In this document: positions 8,447-17,112 of the stretch, in pieces
Position numbering within the stretch: position 1 is the first letter of the stretch
Layout of the letters: each line of letters begins with the position of its first letter
From: a bacterium 0.1xD8-71
GTDB taxonomy: Bacteria > Bacillota > Clostridia > Lachnospirales > Lachnospiraceae
Reading direction: 5' to 3'
DNA length: 64,000 nucleotides
NCBI GenBank assembly: GCA_003612405.1
Contig: RAYR01000004.1
Location: forward strand, 1-64,000
Notes under the pieces: model-generated
Told to the model about the DNA's origin: nothing
Seen by the model: only the letters and a program-made list of their open reading frames with translations
Databases searched by the model: none
Program-made: the position numbers and the translations under genes

Positions 8447-8475
8447 AAAAACTATACCATAATGGTATAGTTTTT
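8447..8475. terminator. perfect 14-bp palindrome with T/A flanks
   Basis: AAAAACTATACCAT and its exact complement ATGGTATAGTTTTT are separated by one A. As RNA it forms an A/U-rich stem with U-runs on both sides, so it could end transcription of the HlyD-like gene (minus strand). Its symmetry would equally suit a dimeric repressor. The rest of the gap 8279-8533 shows nothing recognisable. Confidence 0.5.
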
Positions 8476-8533
8476 GACAAATAACCTTATTTTATAATGT
8501 TCTTTTACATATTTTCCCATCAATCAACGCTTT

Positions 8534-9904
8534 CTACGGCTCCGAAAGCCTCACCACATCCCCCTTTGTCACTTCACCGGTAGAAGATATAATGATCCGG
8601 CTGTCCTCTGTGAGAGCTCCCTCTACAGCCGCCCAATTATCGTTTTTATCTATCACACTGACATTGATTTCCTCTACATAGTACTCCTGCCCCAGAATAC
8701 CTTCCCGCTCACTCACTACATACACGAAATACCTGTCATTCTGTCCCTGAAGTGCCAGAAGGGAAATACAGCAAGGATGTTTTTCACCGGCTTTTGCACA
8801 CCGCAAAACACCGGACTGCCCCGGCATACCTGTCTCTTCCGGCAGCTTTACAAGCGCCGTGAAGGTCCCCGGCGCGTTCTCATTTTCCGCCAGATAATCT
8901 ATCGTTACATTGATCGCTTTTCTTCCGTCCAACTCCAGTTTTGCATCATCATTTAAGTTTACATAACTTTTCTGTTCTTTGGTCAGCGTTGTACTGAACT
9001 GACAGGCCACTTCGTCATCCGCCAGAAGAAAAGAAGCCGTATCCGGTACTCTGCCGCCCACTTCCACATATACATCCGTCACCATGCCGCTCATATCTGC
9101 CGTAATCTTCCCCTCCCGATCTATGATCGCCTGGTATTCTGCAATCTGTTCCCGGATACTGTCCACCTCTGTGCGATAGACGGAAAGGGTTGCATCCACA
9201 TCCTCTTCCAGAAGTATGTCTTCCACTTTACGCCCTGCGTCCTTCATGGTCGTCTCCCGGTTCCACTTGGCATCCGCCTCTGCATAAGCGGCCGACTGTA
9301 ACTGCTGTTTTAACCGCTCTTCCTCCTGTCTGCGTGCCTCCTGCTCATCCTCCGTCTCTGGCTCCTCTCCATTCTCATGTTCCCGGTTTTCGTCATACAA
9401 TTCCTCCAGATCTTCTTCCGCCTGGGCCACATCCTCAGCGGCTCTGCCCACCAGGGTATCCTGATATCTGGCAAGCGCATCATAGTCTTCCCTGGCTCTG
9501 GCTTCCTCCAATGCCTTCTGAGCTTTGGCCAGTTCTCTGTTCTGTAGGATGGCGTCAATCTGTAGCTGCACTTTCTGACAGTCTGTCTCCTGCTGCGCTA
9601 TCTTCTCCCGTATATCCTCAAGATCCACCGTAAACAGAAGATCGCCCTCTTCCACTTTGTCCCCGGTATGCACCGCAAGTTCCTCCACACGAAGGCCGCC
9701 TAAGACCACCACCGGCAGTTTGGCACCTGCCTCCACAATGCCCTCCATCTCGACCACATGCTCAATATATTTAGAATCAATCCGGGTAGTACTGACAATT
9801 GGCAGCCTGGAAGCATAGATACTCTTGGACACCAACGTACAAAGCCACATAAACCCCAGAAAAAGCACCAGTCCCCCGGCAATCCTCTTCTTACGCTTCT
9901 CCAT
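8534..9904 (-). CDS. HlyD-family membrane-fusion (adaptor) protein
   Basis: 456 residues: an N-terminal signal anchor (GGLVLFLGFMWLCTLV, residues 10-25), a short beta region with a lipoyl/biotinyl-like half motif (LAVHTGDKVEEGDLLFTVD), a long Glu/Gln/Arg-rich coiled coil (about 100-265), the returning half (ITADMSGMVTDVYVEVGGRV) and a C-terminal beta domain. This is the layout of adaptors that couple an inner-membrane pump to extracellular space. RBS AAGGAGG stands before ATG 9904. No MacB-type ATPase/permease partner is adjacent: the upstream neighbours are sugar-importer-type permeases, so the partner pump is unknown. An inverted repeat separates it from the permease gene. Confidence 0.82.
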   Translation of the reverse strand: MEKRKKRIAGGLVLFLGFMWLCTLVSKSIYASRLPIVSTTRIDSKYIEHVVEMEGIVEAGAKLPVVVLGGLRVEELAVHTGDKVEEGDLLFTVDLEDIREKIAQQETDCQKVQLQIDAILQNRELAKAQKALEEARAREDYDALARYQDTLVGRAAEDVAQAEEDLEELYDENREHENGEEPETEDEQEARRQEEERLKQQLQSAAYAEADAKWNRETTMKDAGRKVEDILLEEDVDATLSVYRTEVDSIREQIAEYQAIIDREGKITADMSGMVTDVYVEVGGRVPDTASFLLADDEVACQFSTTLTKEQKSYVNLNDDAKLELDGRKAINVTIDYLAENENAPGTFTALVKLPEETGMPGQSGVLRCAKAGEKHPCCISLLALQGQNDRYFVYVVSEREGILGQEYYVEEINVSVIDKNDNWAAVEGALTEDSRIIISSTGEVTKGDVVRLSEP

Positions 9905-9972
9905 TTACTTTCCTCCTTACCCTATCTTATACCACCTCAGTAAGCCATTCCATACCGTATAATCAATTCTCC

Positions 9973-10041
9973 AATACAAGAGATAGAACTTCTTGGCGTC
10001 CCGTCCAATGGCGGGACGTCTTTAGAAGTTCTTCTTGTATT
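9973..10041. repeat. long interrupted inverted repeat between permease and HlyD-like genes
   Basis: Arms AATACAAGA, AGAACTTCT and GCGTCCCG on the left are matched by CGGGACG, AGAAGTTCT and TCTTGTATT on the right, in nested order, with only small internal loops. The whole 69-bp unit would fold into one hairpin. It overlaps the permease stop codon and lacks a T-run, so it looks more like an mRNA-stabilising or processing hairpin, or a small mobile palindrome, than a simple terminator. Confidence 0.6.
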
Positions 10042-10903
10042 ATTCTTTTAGTCCCGAATAAATAATCCCCTGTTCCAGGTAATCCTGTCCCAGCACAAAC
10101 ACAAAAGCCGCCGGAATCAGTGTAATAAAAGAGGCACACATGGCGAATCCCGCCTGCATCCAGGATATCTCCGGCAAATAAAGGGACAAAGGCCACAATG
10201 CCTTATCTTCCAGAAACGCCAATGGCTGTTCCATCAGGTTCCAGTATTCCAAAAACCCTAATACTATGGCAGACAATAAACCACTTTTCCCCAAAGGAAG
10301 CCCTATCGTGACAAATATTCTCAGTTCACTGGCCCCATCGATTCGGGCCGCCTCCAGAAGTTGTATGGGAACTGCCCGGAAGCCTCCATAGGATAAAAAG
10401 ATGGGAAAGGTGGAAAACACCGCCGGCAGAATAATCGCCAACTGCGTATTCATCAAAGATAACCTGTCAAGCACCAGATAGCTGGACAACATGGTCACCT
10501 GAAACGGCAGTAACATCAGCACCACATAAAGCACAAACAGCGTCCTGCTGCCCCGCACCCGGTATGCCGCAAACGCCCAGGCCGCCGGCACCCCCACAAT
10601 CATCTGTCCGATTAAGATACAGACTACCATCCTCACGGAATTCCAGAAGAGGACAAAAAAGGCGGGTGTCAGAAAAAGCAGTCTTCCATAATGCTCAAAG
10701 GTAGGATAATCCGGCATCAGTTTCCAGCGGATAAACTCCTCCCCGCCGCCAAAAACAGGATAAAGATACTGCTTTAATTCGATACTGTCCATCACGGAAC
10801 CGGTGATGATCAGCACCACCGGCAGGCAGACCAGAACTGCCGGCAGAAGCAACAGGAGCACTGTCATATTCTTTTTTACAGATTGATATACGGTTCTAAA
10901 CAT
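10040..10903 (-). CDS. ABC transporter permease, MalG type
   Basis: Inner-membrane subunit of a carbohydrate-uptake-type ABC importer. 287 residues with about six membrane helices, beginning with KKNMTVLLLLLPAVLVCLPV. The cytoplasmic EAA loop that contacts the ATPase is visible as EAARIDGASELRIFVTIGLPLGKSG near residue 190, split here as EAARIDGASE and IGLPLGKSG. It follows the MalF-type permease by 15 bases in the same operon. No ATP-binding subunit is encoded nearby; importers of this class in Firmicutes often borrow a shared MsmX/UgpC-type ATPase. Confidence 0.88.
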   Translation of the reverse strand: MFRTVYQSVKKNMTVLLLLLPAVLVCLPVVLIITGSVMDSIELKQYLYPVFGGGEEFIRWKLMPDYPTFEHYGRLLFLTPAFFVLFWNSVRMVVCILIGQMIVGVPAAWAFAAYRVRGSRTLFVLYVVLMLLPFQVTMLSSYLVLDRLSLMNTQLAIILPAVFSTFPIFLSYGGFRAVPIQLLEAARIDGASELRIFVTIGLPLGKSGLLSAIVLGFLEYWNLMEQPLAFLEDKALWPLSLYLPEISWMQAGFAMCASFITLIPAAFVFVLGQDYLEQGIIYSGLKE

Positions 10904-10918
10904 CTGCCGTCTCCCTTT

Positions 10919-11824
10919 CTACTCGGCCTTATCCCAAAGTCTTTGCAGTAACATGATGGCCCCAAACAGGACAATGCCCACACAGACTGCCGCTGCTGCC
11001 ATTTTATCAAATTCCATATTCACAAACCAGTTATTAAACAGATGCTGTAACAGATAAATGTCCTCCTGAGGGTAAGAACCCGCCACCAGATACGCTTCCC
11101 TGTATATCTTAAAGGAATTTAAGAAGGACAAGATCACTATCGTATAAAAACTCCCCTTCAGGTTCGGCAGGATAATATAGCGGATACATTTCCAGCGCCC
11201 TGCCCCATCCACCCGGGCAGCCTCCAGAAGTTCATTGGGAATGGCCAGGATGCCGGCCAGCCAAAGGACTACTGTATAACCGGTATTTTTCCACAGATAA
11301 CTTGCCACCAGTACCCAGAAAGAAGCGCCAGTTCCAAGGTAATCTATCCGCACGGCCTCCCACCAGCCTGTCACTTCCCCCAGTTTTGTCAGAAACAGAT
11401 TTAAGAATCCCTGCCTGTAAAAAACCATCTTCCACACCAGCACGATTGTGGCCGTAGGCATGGCTAAGGGAAACAGGTACACGGACTTGATCAGCCCGGC
11501 TTCTTTTAAGTTACTTAAGGGCAGAGCCACCATAAGCCCCACCAGTACCAGAAGGGGAATACACACCAGTGTAAAACGTATGGTATTGTGCACCGCCAGC
11601 ACAAAAGCCTGATTGTGAAAAATCACATCATAATTCTTCACGCCCATAAATTCGCCGGTGACCGCCGTCTGCAAAGATCGTTTCATCACATCCAAAAACG
11701 GCAGGAGCACAAAAAGCATCACCCCTGCCAGGCTGGGCAGAAGAAACATCACAAACGGGCCGTTATGCCTGACCGCCATCATAATACTGCCTTTCTTATG
11801 TCTGTTCCTCTTTTGCCCTGTCAT
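10919..11824 (-). CDS. ABC transporter permease, MalF/UgpA type
   Basis: 301-residue partner permease. The N-terminal helix MFLLPSLAGVMLFVLLP is typical of the sugar-ABC class, and the EAA loop is EAARVDGAGRWKCIRY with ILPNLKG after it. About six transmembrane helices. It precedes the MalG-type permease and follows the deleted lipoprotein copy and the 814-residue lipoprotein, the standard binding protein-MalF-MalG order. The substrate cannot be read from the sequence; a saccharide or a related polar solute is the family expectation. Confidence 0.88.
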   Translation of the reverse strand: MTGQKRNRHKKGSIMMAVRHNGPFVMFLLPSLAGVMLFVLLPFLDVMKRSLQTAVTGEFMGVKNYDVIFHNQAFVLAVHNTIRFTLVCIPLLVLVGLMVALPLSNLKEAGLIKSVYLFPLAMPTATIVLVWKMVFYRQGFLNLFLTKLGEVTGWWEAVRIDYLGTGASFWVLVASYLWKNTGYTVVLWLAGILAIPNELLEAARVDGAGRWKCIRYIILPNLKGSFYTIVILSFLNSFKIYREAYLVAGSYPQEDIYLLQHLFNNWFVNMEFDKMAAAAVCVGIVLFGAIMLLQRLWDKAE

Positions 11825-11906
11825 CTTATATGAGCCTCACAATCCTGTCTTTCCATTTTATAATAGCTTCCCTGTTATTTCATTTCATACATTGACGCTT
11901 CTTGCA

Positions 11907-12337
11907 CTATTCCGTCATATAAATCTCCGTTCTCTTCTGTATCTCCTCCACAGCCTCCGTTGACAATCCATACCCTCCAAAGGCTTCTCCCGGTGTCCGT
12001 CTTTCTTCCGGCAGCATCCCGCCAAGGCTTTCCAAATATCAACGGCCCCATCTTCCAAAAGCACAAGTCGTCCATCCGCAAGTTCCCTTAAATCCATGAT
12101 TGGGCCGGCATCCACCTCTGTCACCGCTTCCACATACCGTCCCAGGGCAACAGCCTCATTTCCATCCTCCATGCTTCCAGAATGTGTACCATTTTCCATG
12201 GTTTCCCTGCCGCCTGCCGGGCCGCCGCATCCTATCAAGGATACGGCAGTCACCACCGCCAGACACAGGGCCGTCCATCTTTTCTTTATTTTCGTCTGCA
12301 ATTCTTTTCCCATTCTCTGCACCAGATTTTCCTCCAT
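11907..12337 (-). pseudogene. internally deleted copy of the propeller/solute-binding lipoprotein
   Basis: The N-terminus is a lipoprotein signal (SLIGCGG), followed by GRYVEAVTEVD and LADGRLVLLEDGAVD, parallel to GRYVESSMDIS and LSDGSFVILDKEAG in the upstream 814-residue protein. After ...VDIWKALAG near 12030 the matching frame shifts. In another frame the sequence reads AFGGYGLSTEAVEEIQ and ends TEIYMTE with a TAG at 11907, the counterpart of YLSGYLSLEEAVQKIK and DLYIAE at the 814-residue protein's C-terminus. About 680 residues are missing between the two ends. This is therefore the remnant of a tandem paralogue lost by one internal deletion; a 140-residue readthrough product could still be made. 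Confidence 0.8.
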
Positions 12338-12360
12338 GCCTTAGCCCGTCTCGATAACAT

Positions 12361-14805
12361 CTACTCCGCTATATACAAATCCACTTTGCTCTTAATCTTC
12401 TGTACGGCCTCCTCCAGAGACAGATACCCGCTCAGATATTGCGCGCCAAACTCCACTAATGCTTCTTCCACAACCGGTTGGGCAATATATGGTGTATCCA
12501 GTTTACAGAAAATATCATACAATTCCTGATACTCCTCCCTGGTAGGCATATAGATATTCATATTGAATTCCCGTCCGTCTTCCATACTGCCGCCGATACT
12601 GCTTGAAATCTCTCCATAATCCACATTCATGCCACCGTTTGACAAAACCACCCATTCGGGACTGAGCTGACTTTCCAGCGCCGCCTTATTGACCACAAAC
12701 CCGTCATAGAGAAGCTGCTGTACCTCCTTACCCATGAGCACATCGAAAAATGCCTGTGCATCCTCCGGATGAGTGGAGGAGGCGTTGATTCCCGTGATGA
12801 CATCCGGCACAAAGACATGACTACAATGTCCGTCCAGGGGTGCCATCCGCATTTCCTCATACCCTTCTACTTTATTGACGGAAAGTACCTCCTGAAACGT
12901 ATAAGTATTCTTCAGTTTACCCGCCGCAAACACTGCCTCATTCATGAGAAACTCACCCGTCACATTTCCCAGACTATTATATGCTTCCATATAATAACCA
13001 TCTGCATCGGACCTTCTGTATAATTCCCGCCTGGTTTCATTGTCCTTCTGTAAGGTATCGGACAGTCCGTCCATGGATGCCGTATAGATCCGGTTGATTT
13101 CCTCCAGATATTCCGCAAGCACCTTCGTGTCAAGATTTCCCGTCTCATCCACAAATGCCGGAGCGGAAACCGGCAAAAGCCACTTTACCGCCACCTCTTC
13201 CGAAAACATACTGATAATCTCCTGACCTGGATTATCTTCCCGCAGCCGCTCCATGGTATCCGCCAGAGATGCAAGGTCATGAATCTGTGCAAGATCATCT
13301 CCCTTGCCTAACACAGCCGGTATGTCAAAGGTAATCGGCATCCCATAAATCTTGCCATCCTGCCTGAAACTCTCCACAATATTGGGCAGCAGTTCCTGCT
13401 CTCCCGTCATCTGGCTGATATGGTCACTCAAATCCAAAAGTACGCCCTTTTCTATATAAGAGTCCATCGGCAGACCGTCCAGAATCAGAATATCCGGCCC
13501 TGCACCCGCCATCAGCTCCGTGTTCAGCTTCTTGATGGCATCTTCCCTGCCGGCGGCATCCGAACCGCTCATCCCCACCTCATATCTGACAAACGCCTGG
13601 GGATTCTGGGCCTGATACTGGGCAATGGCCTGCCGCACTTTATCTTCCTCCCGCAGAGAATACACCGTCACCAGTTCATCCGGTACTGTAGGCACATTGG
13701 GATCATACGTGTACCGCACCAGTCTGCCGCTCGAAAAAAGCACCATAAACTCATTGTTCTCCAGGGTAATCATGTTCACAATACTGATGGACGGATTGCT
13801 GAAAGTGGACAGGCCGCCGTCAATAATCTGCTCCATCGCAGCACCGCCAATCGCATGACGATACACACCGCCCTTGCCCGCTACATAAATAACGTTCTCC
13901 TCTCCCGGCACCATATAGACTGAAAATGTCTCATGACAATAATAGTCATCCAGGTAATTCTGCCGCATGAAATCCGCCAGCACAGCATCATCCACCCACT
14001 TCTCTTCTTTCATATTATAAAAGGTAATCCCGTCCTTGGCAGTGAGCAGAATCATATAATCTCCCTGAAACTGTATCAGATCCGGTGTGTTGGGAAGTGC
14101 CATGTATTTACGCATTTCACCGGATTGTGTATCCACTTCATAGAGTGCACTGCCGCCCATAACCTTTGCAAACAATCTGCCCTCCGGCCCAAACCAGATA
14201 TCATGTACATATCCTTCCTCTGCGGCTGTCAGTTCCGGAATCGTCCGGGTGCTGCCGTCCGGCCCGGTCAGAATCAGTCCCGTATGAAAATCTCCGGTCC
14301 CGTCTGTGTTGGGGGATGACAGTACTGCGATCGTGCCGTCCGTATCCGCCTTCATGGTAAAGATATAATTGTCCTTGGTAAAAGCCGCCAGATCCGGGAT
14401 TCCCGGTATCGCCTCCGCCCGCCAGGACGCACCGCCGTCCCCGGACACCAACATGCCTGCCTCTTTATCCAGAATCACAAAGCTGCCATCGGACAGTTGT
14501 GTAACCCCGCAGGATAACGTCGTATACTCTGAAATGTCCATAGAGCTTTCCACATACCGCCCCATGGCCTTATTCTCATTTCCCGTACCCTCAACGCCTG
14601 CCTGTGTATCTTCTGTACCCGTCTGCGTCCCTGATGTTGTCCCTTCTTTTGTACTATCCGCTCCCTTCGTTGAATCCGCCAGGCTGCCGTTTCCACAGCC
14701 GCCAAGCACCCCCATAAGCAGGGCAAGTATGAGACCGACTGCTATTATTTTTCTGTTTTTTATGCCTTTATGTTCTTTGTCTATATCATATAAATGCCAC
14801 TTCAT
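12361..14805 (-). CDS. lipoprotein fusing a propeller-like domain to an extracellular solute-binding domain
   Basis: 814 residues. A lipoprotein signal peptide ends at the lipobox LGGC (Cys 37), then comes a Thr/Gly/Glu-rich linker to about residue 78. Residues 80-370 contain repeated blade-like stretches such as LSDGSFVILD, SGDGGASWRA (an Asp-box-like motif) and GVYRHAIGG, suggesting a beta-propeller. From about residue 377 (LVTVYSLREEDKVRQ) the protein looks like a sugar-ABC binding protein, including GAGPDILILDGLPMDSY and a C-terminal helical part. It should be tethered outside the membrane and feed the two permeases downstream. RBS AGGAAACC precedes the ATG. Fusion of a propeller to the receptor is unusual and may add polysaccharide binding or sensing. 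Confidence 0.8.
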   Translation of the reverse strand: MKWHLYDIDKEHKGIKNRKIIAVGLILALLMGVLGGCGNGSLADSTKGADSTKEGTTSGTQTGTEDTQAGVEGTGNENKAMGRYVESSMDISEYTTLSCGVTQLSDGSFVILDKEAGMLVSGDGGASWRAEAIPGIPDLAAFTKDNYIFTMKADTDGTIAVLSSPNTDGTGDFHTGLILTGPDGSTRTIPELTAAEEGYVHDIWFGPEGRLFAKVMGGSALYEVDTQSGEMRKYMALPNTPDLIQFQGDYMILLTAKDGITFYNMKEEKWVDDAVLADFMRQNYLDDYYCHETFSVYMVPGEENVIYVAGKGGVYRHAIGGAAMEQIIDGGLSTFSNPSISIVNMITLENNEFMVLFSSGRLVRYTYDPNVPTVPDELVTVYSLREEDKVRQAIAQYQAQNPQAFVRYEVGMSGSDAAGREDAIKKLNTELMAGAGPDILILDGLPMDSYIEKGVLLDLSDHISQMTGEQELLPNIVESFRQDGKIYGMPITFDIPAVLGKGDDLAQIHDLASLADTMERLREDNPGQEIISMFSEEVAVKWLLPVSAPAFVDETGNLDTKVLAEYLEEINRIYTASMDGLSDTLQKDNETRRELYRRSDADGYYMEAYNSLGNVTGEFLMNEAVFAAGKLKNTYTFQEVLSVNKVEGYEEMRMAPLDGHCSHVFVPDVITGINASSTHPEDAQAFFDVLMGKEVQQLLYDGFVVNKAALESQLSPEWVVLSNGGMNVDYGEISSSIGGSMEDGREFNMNIYMPTREEYQELYDIFCKLDTPYIAQPVVEEALVEFGAQYLSGYLSLEEAVQKIKSKVDLYIAE

Positions 14806-14908
14806 GGTTTCCTGTCACTCAGCCTTTCTTTCTGTTCCATTCTTTCTATATCCATTCTTTTTTGCAGATAAAATTTCCCTTATCTTACATCCACAGTCCT
14901 GTCATCTA

Positions 14909-15625
14909 TCAGACAAATTCCATCATCTCAATACTGTCCGCATAGAAATTTCCATCCCGCCAGCTCCCTGTCATGATACATGACATTCCCTCTTTCAGAT
15001 CACCAAAAGAGCCTTCCCTTTCTGAGACATCCTCCGAATTCACACCGCCGTTTCTGACAGTCTTGTACCGATACGAACAGTTCTCGTTCACATACACCGT
15101 GGCCAGATCCTCCGCCTCCTCATAGCCAGGCGCCGGGGCTGCGACCATATCCGCATCACCGTCAGAATATGTCATACTCTTACAGACTACCAAACTGTCC
15201 TGTCCTATACTCTTCACATTACAATCCATTTTTTCCGTTCCGGGAAGCTGATTAGTCTGTGTGTTGTCTCCTTCTGGCTTATCATCAGCCTGTGCGTTGT
15301 CTCCTTCCGGCTTATCATCAGCCTGCGAACTGTTATCCATTTTTGTTTTCTGATCCGCCTGATTGTCTGCCGCTTCCGGCTCTTTCTCTTCTGCCTGCTT
15401 CTTCTCTTTCGCAGCCTCATCACCGTCCGATAAATCACCCAAAGCGTCTTCACCTGCATCTACCGCCGGACTCTCTTCTTTCTCCTGCCTGCCCTCGGAA
15501 GACAGGTCTACTGGAATCGGCGCTTTCTTCTCCTCTCCACAACCTGTTACAAACATCATCACCATAACGGCACATACCACCGTCAAAACCGCTCTGTTCT
15601 TTTTCATCATCCGTAAAATTCTCAT
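14909..15625 (-). CDS. lipoprotein with acidic repeats and DUF5666-like C-terminus
   Basis: 238 residues. The signal peptide ends at the lipobox VTGC (Cys 29). Residues 35-130 are a disordered Lys/Glu/Asp/Gln-rich stretch containing a direct repeat, ADDKPEGDN twice in a row, encoded by near-identical DNA. The C-terminal 100 residues (NVKSIGQDSLVVC, LKEGMSCIMTG, FYADSIEM) have the pattern of small beta-barrel domains of the DUF5666 type. Likely cell-surface exposed. It lies upstream of the propeller lipoprotein on the same strand, 103 bases away, and resembles the next gene, so the two are probably paralogues. Confidence 0.7.
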   Translation of the reverse strand: MRILRMMKKNRAVLTVVCAVMVMMFVTGCGEEKKAPIPVDLSSEGRQEKEESPAVDAGEDALGDLSDGDEAAKEKKQAEEKEPEAADNQADQKTKMDNSSQADDKPEGDNAQADDKPEGDNTQTNQLPGTEKMDCNVKSIGQDSLVVCKSMTYSDGDADMVAAPAPGYEEAEDLATVYVNENCSYRYKTVRNGGVNSEDVSEREGSFGDLKEGMSCIMTGSWRDGNFYADSIEMMEFV

Positions 15626-15695
15626 TCTGATCTTCCTCCTATCATATCAAATTTTTCTCTAAAGAATCTCTAAGAAATCTTTAAAAGCTCTGTCA

Positions 15696-16340
15696 CTATT
15701 GATACTCTTCAATCAACACCTTCGCTGCCACAAAGATGTCTCCCTCATAATTGCCTTCTAACTCTACGCCCTGGCCTGCCCTGATGTCCGAGACAGCCGC
15801 ATCCTGCATATCAATTCCGGCACCGCCGCCCTGAATGACCCAATGTTCCACTTTCGTATCCGCCGTAAATTTTACAGAAATCTTCTTCGCATCTTTCTCA
15901 TCCACCAAGGTAACCATACTGTCTTCTCCCAGTATCGTCGTCTGGGCAAAGATCATGCCGTCATCCGTTATACTCTGTACCTTTCCACCAAGATGTTCTG
16001 TCCCCTCACTAAATGCAACCTTGCGCGGTGCGGACTGTTCTTCCGGACCGCTCCCTTCATCCTGCCTGGCCTGTTCCTCCGTATGGCTCTCTGCGTCTTC
16101 ATCGTCACTCGGCTCTTCCAGTTTTGTCTGCTTTTCTACTTCATCGTCTGATTCTTCCGGCATTGTCTGCTTTCCCGCTTCATCGTCCGACTCTTCCGGC
16201 ACTGCCTGATCATTCTCTCTGTTACCGGTCTCCTCTTTCGTCTGCGATGGAGGCTGTGTCGTCTTCGCGCACCCCGTCACTGCCGTCAAAAGCATCATAC
16301 TCATGCACACTGTCATCATCCATTTCTTTATTTTTTTCAT
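15696..16340 (-). CDS. lipoprotein with acidic repeats and DUF5666-like C-terminus (paralogue)
   Basis: 214 residues with lipobox VTGC (Cys 24). Residues 30-110 are highly acidic and contain repeats of the form xPEESDDEx (MPEESDDEVEKQT and variants). From about 118 a compact beta domain follows: GGKVQSITDDGMIFAQ, VKFTADTKVEHW, IRAGQGVELEG and FVAAKVLI, a DUF5666-like pattern. The first gene of the minus-strand lipoprotein/transporter group. Role unknown; a surface-attached, possibly metal- or cell-wall-interacting spacer protein is only a guess from composition. Confidence 0.7.
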   Translation of the reverse strand: MKKIKKWMMTVCMSMMLLTAVTGCAKTTQPPSQTKEETGNRENDQAVPEESDDEAGKQTMPEESDDEVEKQTKLEEPSDDEDAESHTEEQARQDEGSGPEEQSAPRKVAFSEGTEHLGGKVQSITDDGMIFAQTTILGEDSMVTLVDEKDAKKISVKFTADTKVEHWVIQGGGAGIDMQDAAVSDIRAGQGVELEGNYEGDIFVAAKVLIEEYQ

Positions 16341-16439
16341 CCTGCTGCATCCTTTCTACGGATCATCTTTTGTATGTCCGCTCTTTTTTTAATTTCACAT
16401 CATAGCAGGATTTTCTCTAAAGTTTCTCTAAAAGTATCA

Positions 16440-16492
16440 CAAAAAGAGCCTGCAAAGTGCGAAAACCCACGCACCATACAGACTCTTTTTAT
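16440..16492. terminator. bidirectional intrinsic terminator
   Basis: AAAAAGAG and CTCTTTTT form the outer stem, GTGCG and CGCAC the inner stem, and T-runs follow on both strands. It separates the lipoprotein locus from the degraded MerR gene. Confidence 0.7.
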
Positions 16493-16528
16493 TTCTTAAA
16501 CTAACAACTGACCATGTCCCGGAGAGAC

Positions 16529-17078
16529 TCATTCCCTGCCGACATAAACCTCGATCGCCTGCCTGACAAATTCTGCCGTTCCACTGCCTCCTGCTTTGTC
16601 AATGTTTTGCCGGAAGCGTTCATCTTCCGTATACATCACACCCAGTCCTCTCAAAATCTCATTTGTACAGTTATAGTAATGTTCCGTAATAAAACTTTGC
16701 AATTCACGAATTTTATCCTGCACATTCATGTCCGCCGGCGGTAATTCACGTAACCTGCCTATCCCTGTAAACAGCGACAAAAGCAGGTTCCACTCTTGTT
16801 AAAATCTTCCCCATCCCGCTGTCTTTGCATAAATTCACGATAGGCTTCGCTTTGCCCCCATCTTTCCTTTACCTCCTGCTCATACTGTTCCATACTGCTT
16901 TTATCAAAAACACCAAATTCCATCTTACGCACTCCTTTTTCCTGTATTTCACGGGCAAAGGAAATCAGTCCTCCTATATGCTCATACTGCAACTCCAAAA
17001 GCCTGATCTGCTGGGCAAGTGCCGTATCTGCATCAAAGTCCGGTGTGTTGAGAATTTCCTTAATTCCTCCCGTGTAAT
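16529..17078 (-). pseudogene. TipA-type MerR regulator, N-terminally deleted and frameshifted
   Basis: The readable parts are the MerR dimerisation helix (IKEILNTPDFDADTALAQQ, LISFAREIQEKG) and a TipAS-like drug-binding domain (MEFGVFDKSSMEQYEQEV, then in another frame LFTGIGRLRELPP, ITEHYYNCTNEIL and EFVRQAIEVYVG). Two lesions are visible: a frameshift near 16790 in the stretch after EDFNKSG, and loss of the whole helix-turn-helix, since the frame opens right after a TGA next to the promoter. Intact relatives are about 250 residues; roughly the first 60 are missing. A thiopeptide/multidrug-responsive activator by ancestry, now non-functional as a DNA-binding protein. Confidence 0.75.
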
Positions 17079-17081
17079 GTC

Positions 17082-17112
17082 ATTGTAGACTATTACGTTA
17101 CGTGAGAGTCAA
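17082..17112 (-). promoter_or_regulatory. MerR-type promoter/operator with 19-bp spacer
   Basis: On the minus strand TTGACT and TACAAT are separated by exactly 19 bp, the over-long spacing that MerR-family activators correct by DNA distortion. Between them lies a dyad, with GACT and ACGT on one side of a central A and ACGT and AGTC on the other. This is the autoregulatory site expected for the TipA-type gene that follows, and it is intact although the gene is not. Its -35 overlaps the stop codon of the HepT-like fragment. Confidence 0.75.

Noticed and set aside
8471..8496. TTGACA and TATAAT on the plus strand
   Set aside because: The spacer is 13 bp, too short, and no plus-strand gene follows.
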